Of a stretch of DNA of 64,000 nt, positions 51,890 to 60,020 are shown piece after piece. The notes below the pieces were generated by a model that searched no databases, was not told the DNA's origin, and saw nothing but the letters and a program-made list of their open reading frames with translations. The DNA is from Paenibacillus_E oryzisoli_A (GTDB lineage Bacteria; Bacillota; Bacilli; Paenibacillales; NBRC-103111): positions 496,001 through 560,000 of the forward strand of contig NZ_JBCMUN010000001.1 in the NCBI RefSeq assembly GCF_050467285.1, written 5' to 3'. Made by a program: the position numbers and the translations under genes. The number at the start of each line of letters is the position of its first letter. Position 1 is the stretch's first letter.

Positions 51890-52336
51890 TTAGGTTGCCC
51901 TGCCTTCCTCCATCCCATGAGCCCGGAACGTGAAAAGTTTATGCCCGAAATAATTGCCAATCGTATACAACCCGTTGCCTGCCAGAATGGCGGCGTTATG
52001 GAGCCAGGTCTCAGGAACGGAGGGGAACAGCGCCGCGGCAAACGAGGCCAGCCCCCAGCTGGCTCCGTAAGATAAGCCGTAGCAGATGAGAATGACGAGC
52101 CCGAATTTCCACCAAGAGCTGCCGATACGCGCGGTCGAACGGAACGTAAAAGTGCGATTCAGGAAATAGCTGACAATGGCGCCGATCGTATTGCCGCCGA
52201 ACGTGGAAGCCCAGTAATTGAGATGCAGCCAATTAAAAAGCATGAAGCTGGCGGACAGGCCGATCAGCGTGTTGAGCAGACCGACGAGCAGGAAGCGGGC
52301 AAAGCTGCCGGTCAGCAGTCGCGAGAACTTGTTCAT
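51890..52336 (-). CDS. GtrA family membrane protein
   Basis: 148 residues, four membrane segments, with FLLVGLLNTLIGLSASFMLF and FLNRTFTFRS typical of GtrA. GtrA proteins are thought to flip polyprenyl-phosphate-linked sugars across the membrane. Its ATG overlaps the stop of the glycosyltransferase before it (ATGA), so the two are one unit: the transferase charges the lipid and GtrA flips it. Confidence 0.9.
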   Translation of the reverse strand: MNKFSRLLTGSFARFLLVGLLNTLIGLSASFMLFNWLHLNYWASTFGGNTIGAIVSYFLNRTFTFRSTARIGSSWWKFGLVILICYGLSYGASWGLASFAAALFPSVPETWLHNAAILAGNGLYTIGNYFGHKLFTFRAHGMEEGRAT

Positions 52337-53346
52337 CTTGTCCGACCTGCAAAGCTGGGAGCTGCTGACTTGGCATGCGCATCTTCAAGCGCAGCGGGGG
52401 CCAGCAGCCTTTTTTCAATGACAAATTTCGGGCGGTGCTTCACTTCTTTATAGATTTTGCCTATGTATTCGCCGATGAGCCCGAGCGCCAGGAGCTGTAC
52501 CCCACCGATGAACCATACGGACAGAATGAGCGACGTCCAACCGGTGACGTTGGCGCCGACGATTTTGCCGATGAGTGCATAAATCGCGGCCACGACACTC
52601 AGTGCGAACAAGAGAAAGCCAAGCACGGTCACAAAGCGGATCGGAGTGACGCTGAATGACGTAATGCCATCGAAGGCAAAAGCGAGCATTTTCCGCAGCG
52701 GATATTTGGACTCCCCGGCAAAACGCTCCTTCCGGTCGTAATACACCTTCGTAGAAGGAAAACCAAGCAGGGGCACAATGCCGCGCAGAAACAGATTCAC
52801 TTCCTGGAACTGTTCCATCTCGTCCAGTGTCCGTTTGCTCATGAGGCGGAAGTCCGCGTGATTGTAGTGGATTTTGACCCCGAGCGAGGTCATCAGTTTA
52901 TAAAAGCCTTGGGCCGTCGCCCGCTTGAACAACGTATCCGACGAACGGTCCTGCCGCACACCGTAGACAATGTCGTAGCCTTCCCGATACTTCAAGACGA
53001 ACTCGCGGATGACATCCGTGTCGTCCTGCAGATCGGCGTCGATCGATACAACGCAGTCGGAGTAGGCTTTGGCCTGCATAAGGCCTGCGAGCAGCGCGCT
53101 CTGATGGCCGGCGTTGCGGGCAAGTTTCAGCCCGGTTACGAATGTATTGGCTTCATGAAAACGGTCGATCAGCTGCCAGGTTGCGTCTTTACTGCCGTCG
53201 TCTACGAGCAGCATCGTACTGTCGGGAGAAATCAATGCCTCCGTAATCATACCGTCCAGGATCGCGCTAAGCCGAAATACCGTTTCCGGGAGCACTTCTT
53301 CTTCGTTATAGCAAGGAACCACGATCGTCAAGATTGGGTTAGCCAC
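52333..53346 (-). CDS. Family 2 glycosyltransferase, polyprenyl-phosphate sugar synthase (GtrB/DPM1-like)
   Basis: 337 residues, GTG start. GT-A domain: LTIVVPCYNEEEVL, LLVDDGSKDATW, KLARNAGHQSALLAGL, VVSIDADLQDD (DXD-type metal site), and VRQDRSSDTLFKR; two membrane segments at about 230-300 follow, matching the bactoprenol glucosyltransferase layout. It likely loads glucose or another hexose on undecaprenyl phosphate for later cell-surface glycosylation. Confidence 0.92.
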   Translation of the reverse strand: MANPILTIVVPCYNEEEVLPETVFRLSAILDGMITEALISPDSTMLLVDDGSKDATWQLIDRFHEANTFVTGLKLARNAGHQSALLAGLMQAKAYSDCVVSIDADLQDDTDVIREFVLKYREGYDIVYGVRQDRSSDTLFKRATAQGFYKLMTSLGVKIHYNHADFRLMSKRTLDEMEQFQEVNLFLRGIVPLLGFPSTKVYYDRKERFAGESKYPLRKMLAFAFDGITSFSVTPIRFVTVLGFLLFALSVVAAIYALIGKIVGANVTGWTSLILSVWFIGGVQLLALGLIGEYIGKIYKEVKHRPKFVIEKRLLAPAALEDAHAKSAAPSFAGRTR

Positions 53347-53431
53347 AAATCTTCGTCACCATCCTGCTTCAAATAAGGTCAACGGAAGCTTGTACACCGC
53401 AATCATGCGCGTCCAGCCCCCTTAAGCTTTC

Positions 53432-53437
53432 ATTATA
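53432..53437 (-). promoter_or_regulatory. -10 element upstream of the glycosyltransferase
   Basis: On the minus strand TATAAT (plus-strand ATTATA) lies about 85 bases before the GTG. The -35 region is only weakly matched. The remainder of the 53347-53568 gap holds no credible gene. Confidence 0.45.
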
Positions 53438-53568
53438 ACGTATTACGAGGGAAAAACGTAAGCGGCAGGAACGAGAATATCGCGCCGGCCGCTTGTTTTG
53501 TCCATGTAGGGGGCTCCCCCAAGAGCAATGGGAATAGATAAGCAAGTGATGCTATTGGGGGCAAGTGA

Positions 53569-53673
53569 TTACCATCCGAACCCGAAAGTAGCCAGAACGA
53601 TGACCAAGAGGATATATAATACGAGAACTACAGAAGCACCGGAGTAACCTGGAGTGCCGCAACCATAACCCAT
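53569..53673 (-). CDS. YjcZ family sporulation peptide
   Basis: 34 residues, starting at ATG 53673, with GGGAGGG seven bases upstream. A short Gly/Tyr-rich start (MGYGCGTPGYSG) and one hydrophobic helix (ASVVLVLYILLVIVLATFGFGW, positions 13-34) match the YjcZ-type spore proteins. It is too short for standard gene-finding thresholds but the ribosome site and composition are convincing. Confidence 0.8.
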   Translation of the reverse strand: MGYGCGTPGYSGASVVLVLYILLVIVLATFGFGW

Positions 53674-53791
53674 GCCAATCCCTCCCTTCACAAGATTACT
53701 ATATGTCAGGTGACTAGGAGAGGTATGGATGAATGCCCTGATAGCACATATGAAAATAGGTAAACGTGTCCATCCGCTTAGGATTGTGCAG

Positions 53792-54397
53792 TTAGCCGAG
53801 CTGTTCCCACTTGGCCCACATTTCGGGCGGATTGAGTTCGTAAATTTCATGCTCACGGTACATAAAATGGTGCATAATCAGCTCCCGCCGCAGCGTGGCA
53901 AAATCAGGGTGGAAGCGTTCAATCCACTGATTCAGCTCTTTCTCCGTATAGGAACGGCCTTTCTCAAGCTGGCCGGCGAGGTGAGTGAGGACGATCAGTT
54001 TTTTCTTGAGCTGGGCGGGAATGTGCTTCAACTTGCCGTCCTGTGTAAAAAAGTTGCGCAGCACAGACTGTTCCAGACTGGCTTGTGAATTGTCGATGGG
54101 CATAGATTCCTGGCCTCCTTGGCGCTGGCGAAAAATAATGTCGTTCGAGGCTTGCGCATTTGCGCGCAGCTGCTTTTCGTTGATGGCGAAGAAAATCGTG
54201 TTCTTCTCCCGACGCTCATGAATAAGGTTCGCTTCGCGCAGCTTGGCGGCGTGATGCGTGACAGTCGCAGGGGTGACGCCCAGTTTCTCGGCTAGCGTCT
54301 GCCCGTTCAGCGGGCCATCCGCCAGCAGAATAAGCAGCCGAATCCGTGTCGGATCGGCGAGCGCTTTGTGGTAGAGGATGATTTTATCTAATTGCAT
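53792..54397 (-). CDS. ArsR family regulator with a C-terminal DUF2087 domain
   Basis: 201 residues. The winged HTH at about 10-75 (ALADPTRIRLLILL; LAEKLGVTPATVTHHAAKLREANLIHERRE, split by motif) is ArsR-like without the usual metal-binding Cys motif. Residues 110-195 (FFTQDGKLKHIPAQLKKKLIVL; YTEKELNQWIERFHPDFATLRRELI) match DUF2087. AAAGGAG precedes the ATG. The function is unknown; a palindrome upstream suggests self-control. Confidence 0.88.
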   Translation of the reverse strand: MQLDKIILYHKALADPTRIRLLILLADGPLNGQTLAEKLGVTPATVTHHAAKLREANLIHERREKNTIFFAINEKQLRANAQASNDIIFRQRQGGQESMPIDNSQASLEQSVLRNFFTQDGKLKHIPAQLKKKLIVLTHLAGQLEKGRSYTEKELNQWIERFHPDFATLRRELIMHHFMYREHEIYELNPPEMWAKWEQLG

Positions 54398-54424
54398 GGA
54401 GGGGAGCTCCTTTGATTTAATGAG

Positions 54425-54438
54425 TATCTAATTAGATA
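54425..54438. promoter_or_regulatory. Perfect 14-bp palindrome upstream of the ArsR-type gene
   Basis: TATCTAATTAGATA lies 28 bp before the start of the ArsR-DUF2087 gene, within an AT-rich stretch likely to be its promoter. ArsR proteins bind such palindromes, so autoregulation is plausible. Confidence 0.55.
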
Positions 54439-54564
54439 ATAATTAAATTAGGTGGAAGTGTCAAGCGTGCGGATACACCGGAGATGGAGGAAAAGTTTCT
54501 TATTCGAAACAGGTCATGTACAATAGAAGATAAGCAAGTTGATGGGAAAAGGGGATTTAAACAG

Positions 54565-55203
54565 ATGCGTGTGTTGGTCATGACAGCGGTCGCGCCTGAG
54601 CGGGACGCCATTCGGCGCGGGCTCGGCGACGATCCGAGATTTGAATATGCTTTGGCGGGCGTAGGGTTGGCCGCCAGTGCGGTTAACGGGGCGCTGGCGC
54701 TGTCCAAAGCGCCTTATGATTTATTGCTAGTCGCCGGGATCGCCGGCGGTTTCGAAGGACGAGCCGAGGTTGGCTCGATCGTCGTGGCAAGCGAAATCGT
54801 CGCGGCGGACCTCGGCTCGGAATTGCTCGACGGCTTCAGCTCCCTGGAAGAGCTGGGCTTTGGGGCGTCGCGCGTCCCTGTCGCGGACGAGCTGGCTCAG
54901 CGCGCGACAGCCGCACTGCAGGCCGCCGGGCTCCCAGCGCAGGCGGGGCCGGTGCTGACCGTGGCGACGGCCACGGGCACGGCCGCTACGGCGGCGGCTC
55001 TGGCAGCTCGCGTGCCTGGGGCGGCAGCCGAAGCCATGGAAGGCTTCGGGCTGGCGACGGCGGCACAGCTCCTCGGGGTTCCCGTGCTGGAGCTGCGCAC
55101 GATTTCCAACCGCGTAGGTCCGCGGGATCGCGATGCGTGGCGCATTGGCGATGCTTTGCAAGCGTTAGAAGCAGCAGGTTCAGTCTTAGCGGAGGTGCTT
55201 TAA
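54565..55203 (+). CDS. mqnB: Futalosine hydrolase
   Basis: 212 residues from ATG 54565 (AAAAGGGG upstream); longer frames begin in poorly supported sequence. A nucleoside phosphorylase-like fold: VLVMTAVAPERDAIRRGL, LLVAGIAGGF, GSIVVASEIVAADLG, TVATATGTAA, AEAMEGFGLATAA and RTISNRVGPRDRDAW. It removes hypoxanthine from futalosine, step two of the futalosine route to menaquinone. The next gene, mqnD, begins two bases after its stop, which supports the assignment. Confidence 0.92.
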   Translation: MRVLVMTAVAPERDAIRRGLGDDPRFEYALAGVGLAASAVNGALALSKAPYDLLLVAGIAGGFEGRAEVGSIVVASEIVAADLGSELLDGFSSLEELGFGASRVPVADELAQRATAALQAAGLPAQAGPVLTVATATGTAATAAALAARVPGAAAEAMEGFGLATAAQLLGVPVLELRTISNRVGPRDRDAWRIGDALQALEAAGSVLAEVL

Positions 55204-55204
55204 T

Positions 55205-56047
55205 ATGAAAATTGCGTTTTCACCTTGTCCAAACGATACATTTGTTTTCCATGCCTGGGCGCATGGCTTGATTCCGGGCGCACCGGAGCTCGACGTCTTA
55301 TATGCGGATATTGATATTACGAATAAGCTGGCTGCTGAAGGCACAGGTCCTGACGTGCTCAAAATCTCCTACGCGGCGCTGCCGTGGGTGCTGAAGGATT
55401 ACGCGCTGCTGCCTTGCGGCGGCGCGCTGGGCCGCGGCTGCGGTCCGCTGGTGCTGACGCGTCCTGACGGCGCAGAGGCGCCGACACCGGCAGCGCTCAG
55501 CGGCCGCCGGGTCGCGGTGCCGAGCGAGCGCTCGACCGCGTATCTGCTGTTCCGCTTGTGGGCGGCACAACAGGTGCCGGGCGGGGTCGGCGAGATCGTC
55601 GTTATGCCGTTTCACGAGATCATGCCGGCGGTGCGAGACGGCCGGATCGATGCTGGCCTGGTCATTCACGAAGCGCGCTTTACGTACCCGTCCTACGGGT
55701 TAGCGCTTCTCACCGACCTCGGCAACTGGTGGGAACAGGATACCGGCCTGCCGATTCCGCTCGGCGCCATCGTGGCGCGCCGGTCGATGGATCTTGCTGC
55801 GCTGGCGGGATGGGCGCGCGCGAGCGTCGAGTACGCCTGGGCGCATCCCGAAGCGTCGCGCGATTACGTGATGGCGCACGCACAGGAGATGGACCCCGCG
55901 GTCGCGCAGGCGCACATCGACCTATACGTGAACGCGTTCACGGCGGAGCTCGGCGACAGCGGCTACGCCGCGGTGCTCACCTTGCTCCAGCGTGCCGCGG
56001 AGGAAGGGCTTGTGCCGCAGCAGGACTATGCGGCGCTGCTGAAATAG
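55205..56047 (+). CDS. mqnD: 1,4-dihydroxy-6-naphthoate synthase
   Basis: 280 residues, periplasmic-binding-protein-like fold without signal peptide. FSPCPNDTFVFHAWAHG, DIDITNKLA, KISYAALPWVL, GRGCGPLV, PFHEIMPAVRDGRIDAGLVIHE and TDLGNWWEQDTGLPIPLG identify MqnD, which converts cyclic dehypoxanthine futalosine to 1,4-dihydroxy-6-naphthoate. Coupled to mqnB; mqnA and mqnC are not in the window. Confidence 0.95.
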   Translation: MKIAFSPCPNDTFVFHAWAHGLIPGAPELDVLYADIDITNKLAAEGTGPDVLKISYAALPWVLKDYALLPCGGALGRGCGPLVLTRPDGAEAPTPAALSGRRVAVPSERSTAYLLFRLWAAQQVPGGVGEIVVMPFHEIMPAVRDGRIDAGLVIHEARFTYPSYGLALLTDLGNWWEQDTGLPIPLGAIVARRSMDLAALAGWARASVEYAWAHPEASRDYVMAHAQEMDPAVAQAHIDLYVNAFTAELGDSGYAAVLTLLQRAAEEGLVPQQDYAALLK

Positions 56048-56075
56048 CCGTTCGCCTTGGTCAAGGCGAACAAGA

Positions 56076-56120
56076 AAGAGGGCGTCCCCCGAGCCGTTAG
56101 GCTGGCCGGGACGCCCTCTT
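56076..56120. terminator. Bidirectional terminator hairpin
   Basis: AAGAGGGCGTCCC pairs perfectly with GGGACGCCCTCTT around a loop holding CCGAGCCG/GGCTGGCC. It lies between mqnD and the convergent siderophore-binding gene. A separate perfect hairpin TTCGCCTTG/CAAGGCGAA sits just before it at 56051-56070. T runs are weak. Confidence 0.7.
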
Positions 56121-56134
56121 GTGCTAGCTGAGGC

Positions 56135-57175
56135 TTATTTGGTTTTCAGCAAAGCCGTCGTTGCTTGATCCACGAACACCTTCGCGGAAAGCGGCCCGCC
56201 GAACGTCCACGTGTTCTGCGGCAGCTTGAAGGTGCGGTTTTCTTTTACAAACGTGAGGCCCTTCCAGACAGCATTGTCTTTCAATTGGTTCTCAAAAACA
56301 TTGTCGTTGTCCTGCACGATGTAGAACAAGTTCGTGTTTTGAATCGGCGTCAGCAGCTCGACGGAGCCGAGCGAGAAGCCATAGCTCTCAAACTTGCTCG
56401 ATTTAAACGAGTTTTTCAGTCCGATTTTTTCCAAAATCTTGACGACCATAGAGTTATCGGTGAAAAGGCGCAAGGCAGCGGCATTTTGATTTGTATAGGC
56501 CTGCGTAAGGGCAAACTCGGCGCCTGCTTTGTTGGCAGCTTTCAGCTTGTCGGCAGCCGCTTTGTACGTTTGCTGAAGGTCGGCCAACACTTTGTCCGCT
56601 TCGGTTTGCTAGCCGACGAGGTCAGCGATCGTTTTAAACGTCGTTTCCATCTCAGTGTATTGGTCGCCTTCGTTCTCAGCCGGGTAGGGGTTGAACGCGA
56701 TGGTAGGCGCGATTTTGCTCAGGGCGTCGTAGTTCTTCTGGGAGCGGAACGCGGCCGTGATAATCAGGTCTGGCTTCAGGCCTGTAATCGTTTCGAGATT
56801 CGGCTCTTGGCGCGTGCCGACATCCACAACTGTATCTGCCAGCGGCGTCGACACGTTGACGTTCGCTTTGTAGCCTTTAATATCGGCGACGCCAACAGGC
56901 TGTACGCCCACGGCAAGCAAATCTTCCGCATACGTCCACTCCAGAACGATGATGCGTTTTGGCGTCGTTTTGACTTCCGTTGTGCCGAGTCCGTGTTTGA
57001 TTGTTTTTGGCCCGGCGGGTGGTGCAGAAGGAGCAGCGGAAGCTGCGGTTGAAGCGGCAGGCGTTGCTGTGCCTGCACTGGAATTGCTAGTGCTGCTGCC
57101 GGAGCCGCATGCGGTCATGAAGACGAGCAGCAACGCGGATAAGGCGAAGATGAAAAGTTTGATCGGCGATTTCAA
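56135..57175 (-). pseudogene. Iron-siderophore ABC transporter substrate-binding lipoprotein, interrupted by an in-frame TAG
   Basis: The N-terminal part begins at a TTG (57175) seven bases after GGGGGA and has a lipoprotein signal ending FMTACG, a Ser/Ala/Pro spacer, then KTIKHGLGTTEVKTTPKRIIVLEWTYAEDLLAVG and PNLETITGLKPDLIIT, typical of the FecCD-type ferri-siderophore binding family. It stops at a TAG at 56609-56611 after DLVG. The same frame continues at once (QTEADKVLADLQQ) and encodes the C-terminal lobe to 56135, ending SAKVFVDQAT. Only one codon is wrong; no frameshift is present. Either a recent nonsense mutation, a sequence error, or suppression. A Fur box precedes it. Confidence 0.88.
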
Positions 57176-57214
57176 GTGTGTTCCCCCTAGAAAGATACAT
57201 GGTTTCGATTTTAT

Positions 57215-57233
57215 GAAAATGATAATCATTATC
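57215..57233. promoter_or_regulatory. Fur box
   Basis: GAAAATGATAATCATTATC matches the 19-bp consensus GATAATGATAATCATTATC at 18 positions. It lies about 40 bp before the siderophore-binding gene, so iron-repressed transcription is expected. Confidence 0.85.
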
Positions 57234-57322
57234 ATTATAAATGTCAACCATTTTTTTGCTTTCGGGGATGAAAGGGACCTGTGAAACCGTAATTTGCTTC
57301 CCGTGTCCAGCCGTTCGGGGGG

Positions 57323-57470
57323 AACAAGCTACTTTCCGTGCCCCCAAATTCGCCGAACAAGCTAGTTTCCGGTACCCACGATACTCGCCGGAACAAGCTA
57401 CAAAGCTACTTCCCGTGTCCTGCCAAACTCGCTACTTAGCTACTATCCGTTGCCCCGCGATACTCGCCAC
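57323..57470. repeat. Degenerate tandem repeat
   Basis: Five loosely repeated units begin near 57323, 57356, 57392, 57404 and 57438 with AACAAGCTA or AAAGCTACT and continue with TTCCGTG.CCC and ACTCGCC. Period is about 33-36 bp, with a truncated unit in the middle. No open frame spans it. Confidence 0.65.
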
Positions 57471-57522
57471 ACAGCCTTCCACCGCCCAATCTTGCCGCAC
57501 GAGCCACACTCTGATCACATAC

Positions 57523-57725
57523 ATCATGTAAAACCTACATCAAATTCCGCCCAAAGAGGCGGAAATCAGCATAAAACCTGCATAACCTACAGTAAAAATG
57601 CGCCGAAGTCGACGTTTTACCCGGTTCTGCAGGGGAGGGCGCAATTTTACATGTATCAAATGCAGGTACTCGCATGCAAAACGCCGAACCCCGCGAATTT
57701 GATGTACATTATGCAGGTATTGGCC
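57523..57725. repeat. Cluster of inverted intergenic repeats
   Basis: Units reading ACCTGCAT or ACCTACAT followed by TACAT and AAATTCGC or AAATTGCGC occur in both orientations (plus-strand copies near 57531 and 57579, minus-strand copies ending near 57684 and 57722). A small hairpin TTCCGCC/GGCGGAA lies at about 57546-57563. The rest of the 57248-57975 gap has no credible gene. Confidence 0.6.
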
Positions 57726-57932
57726 GCCAGCTAAAGTCCCCTTACAGCAGTGGGACAACCGCCATTCTCCGCAGCCAACTAACTGTAAGTAAGATGGGCA
57801 CCTTCCGTCAAAACCCCGCGCCATCAGGCCCAGCGCACTCATTACACGGCCTACTTCCCCGTGCCCAAGGTAGGCCGCTGCTGCCAAGGCTTAACGCGAT
57901 TCGGCGCAAGCCCGGTGCCGTACCGGCACAGC

Positions 57933-57966
57933 AAAAAACCGCCAAGCACTCCCGTGCCTGGCGGTT
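57933..57966 (-). terminator. Rho-independent terminator after the 2-hydroxyacid dehydrogenase
   Basis: On the minus strand AACCGCCAGGCAC pairs with GTGCTTGGCGGTT around GGGA, followed by TTTT. Confidence 0.85.
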
Positions 57967-57975
57967 CAAGTTCAA

Positions 57976-58935
57976 TCAGCCAACCGTATTCACTGGTTCC
58001 CCGGCGAGAAAAGCGCGCACATTGTCCGCCGCGATTGCCATCAGCCGCGTCCGGGCTTCCTTCGTCGCCCAGGCGATGTGCGGCGTGATGATGACGCCCC
58101 GCGCGTGCAGCAGCGGGTTGTCCGGGCTCGGCGGCTCCACGCTGAGCACGTCCAGCCCGGCGCCGGCGAGGCGGCCCTCGTTCAGCGCAGCCGCGACGGC
58201 CGCTTCATCGAGCAGCCCGCCGCGGGCGGTGTTGATCAGCAGCGCGCCCGGCTTCATCAGCGCTAGCCGCTCGCGATTGATCAGCCCCTGCGTCGCCGGG
58301 GTGAGCGGGCAGTGGAGGGAGACGACGTCCGAGCGCTGAAGCAGCGCCTCGAGGGTCGTCCACTCCACGCCCGCGACCGGCGCCGGCACGCTCCGGCCGC
58401 TGCCGACGGCCAGGACGTTCATCCCCAGCGCGGTGCACACCGCTGCGGTCTGTTTGCCGATCTGGCCGAGGCCCACGAGGCCGATCGTTTTGCCGGCAAG
58501 CTCCATGAGCGGTGCAACCGTGTAGCAAAAATCAACCGAATTCGCCCAGTCGCCCTGCAGCACACTTGTGCTGTGCGCCCCGACGCGATTCGCGAATTCC
58601 AGCATCAGGGCGAGCACGGTCTGCGCGACCGAATGAGTGCTGTACGCCGGCACATTCGTGACGATGATGCCGCGCTCCCGCGCTGCCGCCGTATCCACGA
58701 TGTTATAGCCGGTGGCGAGCACGCCGATGTACTTCAGCGCCGGCAGCGCGCGAATCGTATCGGCGCTGATCGGCGTTTTGTTCGTCAGCACGATGGCGGC
58801 GCCGGCTGCTCGCTCCGCGATCTCATGCACAGCCGTGCGATCGTAGACAACCCATTCGCTGCTCATCTCCTGCAGCGCTTCCCAGCTCAAATCCCCTGGA
58901 TTGAGCGTATATCCGTCCAAGACAACCATTTTCAT
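57976..58935 (-). CDS. D-isomer-specific 2-hydroxyacid dehydrogenase
   Basis: 319 residues. NAD-binding GLGQIG near 155, VSLHCPLTPATQGLI, LINTARGGLLDEAAV and the catalytic His in ITPHIAWAT; GYNIVD provides the substrate-site region. It resembles glycerate or hydroxypyruvate dehydrogenases of this family. GGAG precedes the ATG; a GC-rich gene with a 23-bp gap from the pseudouridine synthase gene, so the two may be co-transcribed. Confidence 0.92.
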   Translation of the reverse strand: MKMVVLDGYTLNPGDLSWEALQEMSSEWVVYDRTAVHEIAERAAGAAIVLTNKTPISADTIRALPALKYIGVLATGYNIVDTAAARERGIIVTNVPAYSTHSVAQTVLALMLEFANRVGAHSTSVLQGDWANSVDFCYTVAPLMELAGKTIGLVGLGQIGKQTAAVCTALGMNVLAVGSGRSVPAPVAGVEWTTLEALLQRSDVVSLHCPLTPATQGLINRERLALMKPGALLINTARGGLLDEAAVAAALNEGRLAGAGLDVLSVEPPSPDNPLLHARGVIITPHIAWATKEARTRLMAIAADNVRAFLAGEPVNTVG

Positions 58936-58958
58936 GTTGGCTGCTCCTTTCCCTTCAA

Positions 58959-59969
58959 TTAATTCTTAGTGCCCGGCTCCTGAAAAGGCCGCAAAAACGA
59001 CTTCGGCACCGGCGTCTCAAACCGCATCTCCTCGCCAGTCGCTGGATGCACAAACGCGAGCACGCGGGCGTGCAGCCCCATCCGGCCGATTTCTTTCGTG
59101 CGGGAGCCGTACTTTTTATCGCCGACGATGGGGTGGCCGATGTCCTGCATATGGACGCGGATCTGGTTTTTACGGCCCGTTTCGAGCTGGACCTCCAGCA
59201 GCGAAAAGCTTTTATTCGCCTGCAGCGTTTTATAATGCGTCACGGCGTGCTGACCGTCGTTCGGGTACGGCGTCGAATACATTTTCAGCGACTTGGGATG
59301 CTCTTTGAGCCAGGAGGAAACGGTGCCTTCGGGCTTTTTCACAAGGCCTTCCACAAGCGCAACGTAGGTGCGTTCCTTGACGCTGTCCTGCCACGTCGTT
59401 TGCAGACGCTGCTGGGCTTCTTCCGTTTTGGCGAACAGCAGGACGCCCGAGGTGTCGCGATCCAGACGATGCACGACGAAAACGCGCGCCTTAGGATTGT
59501 GATGCCGCACATGCGCCGTCAGCTGGCGGTAGGCGGTGATTTCTTTTTCCTCGGGATTGGTCGCGATTGTGAGCAGTCCGGCATCCTTGTGAACGACAAT
59601 GACATCCTCATCTTCATGCAAAATCGCCATGCCGGCGAGAGGAATATCCTCCACGATTTTCTCCTTGTTGATCGTCACCGTGTGACCGGTCTGGAGCGGA
59701 TAATTGTAGGCGGTGACGGCTTTCCCGTTCACGGCGACTTGACCGCGCGCAAGAATCGCTTTGACCGCATTGCGGCCTTGATTCAGCGTTGTAAGTAGAA
59801 AAGACAGCAGCTCCTGCGGCTCTTTTACGCTATATTGGCGAACGTTCCCATCCGATGCCGTGCTTTTGACCTGAACGCTTTTGCTTTGCGCTGCGCGAGG
59901 GGAGAAGCCGGGCTTCGCGCCAGATTTGGCAGCGGGACGCGATGGGCGTACGCTTGGCTTTTTATGCAT
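58959..59969 (-). CDS. RluA family pseudouridine synthase
   Basis: 336 residues. A basic low-complexity N-terminus (about 1-45) leads to an S4-like RNA-binding domain (LLTTLNQGRNAVKAILARGQVAVNGK, split by motif) and the catalytic domain with HRLDRDTSGVLLFAK (catalytic Asp in HRLDRD), KERTYVALVEG and LETGRKNQIRVHMQDIGHPIVGD. It isomerises uridine in rRNA or tRNA. GGAGG precedes the ATG. Confidence 0.94.
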   Translation of the reverse strand: MHKKPSVRPSRPAAKSGAKPGFSPRAAQSKSVQVKSTASDGNVRQYSVKEPQELLSFLLTTLNQGRNAVKAILARGQVAVNGKAVTAYNYPLQTGHTVTINKEKIVEDIPLAGMAILHEDEDVIVVHKDAGLLTIATNPEEKEITAYRQLTAHVRHHNPKARVFVVHRLDRDTSGVLLFAKTEEAQQRLQTTWQDSVKERTYVALVEGLVKKPEGTVSSWLKEHPKSLKMYSTPYPNDGQHAVTHYKTLQANKSFSLLEVQLETGRKNQIRVHMQDIGHPIVGDKKYGSRTKEIGRMGLHARVLAFVHPATGEEMRFETPVPKSFLRPFQEPGTKN

Positions 59970-60020
59970 GAAATTAACCTCCTATGGCGATCAGACCTTC
60001 CGGTCCAATCTTTCTATCTA

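Noticed and set aside
57674..58339. 221-residue plus-strand reading frame across the gene gap
   Set aside because: It crosses repeats and a terminator and then runs antisense to the 2-hydroxyacid dehydrogenase, whose motifs are clear.
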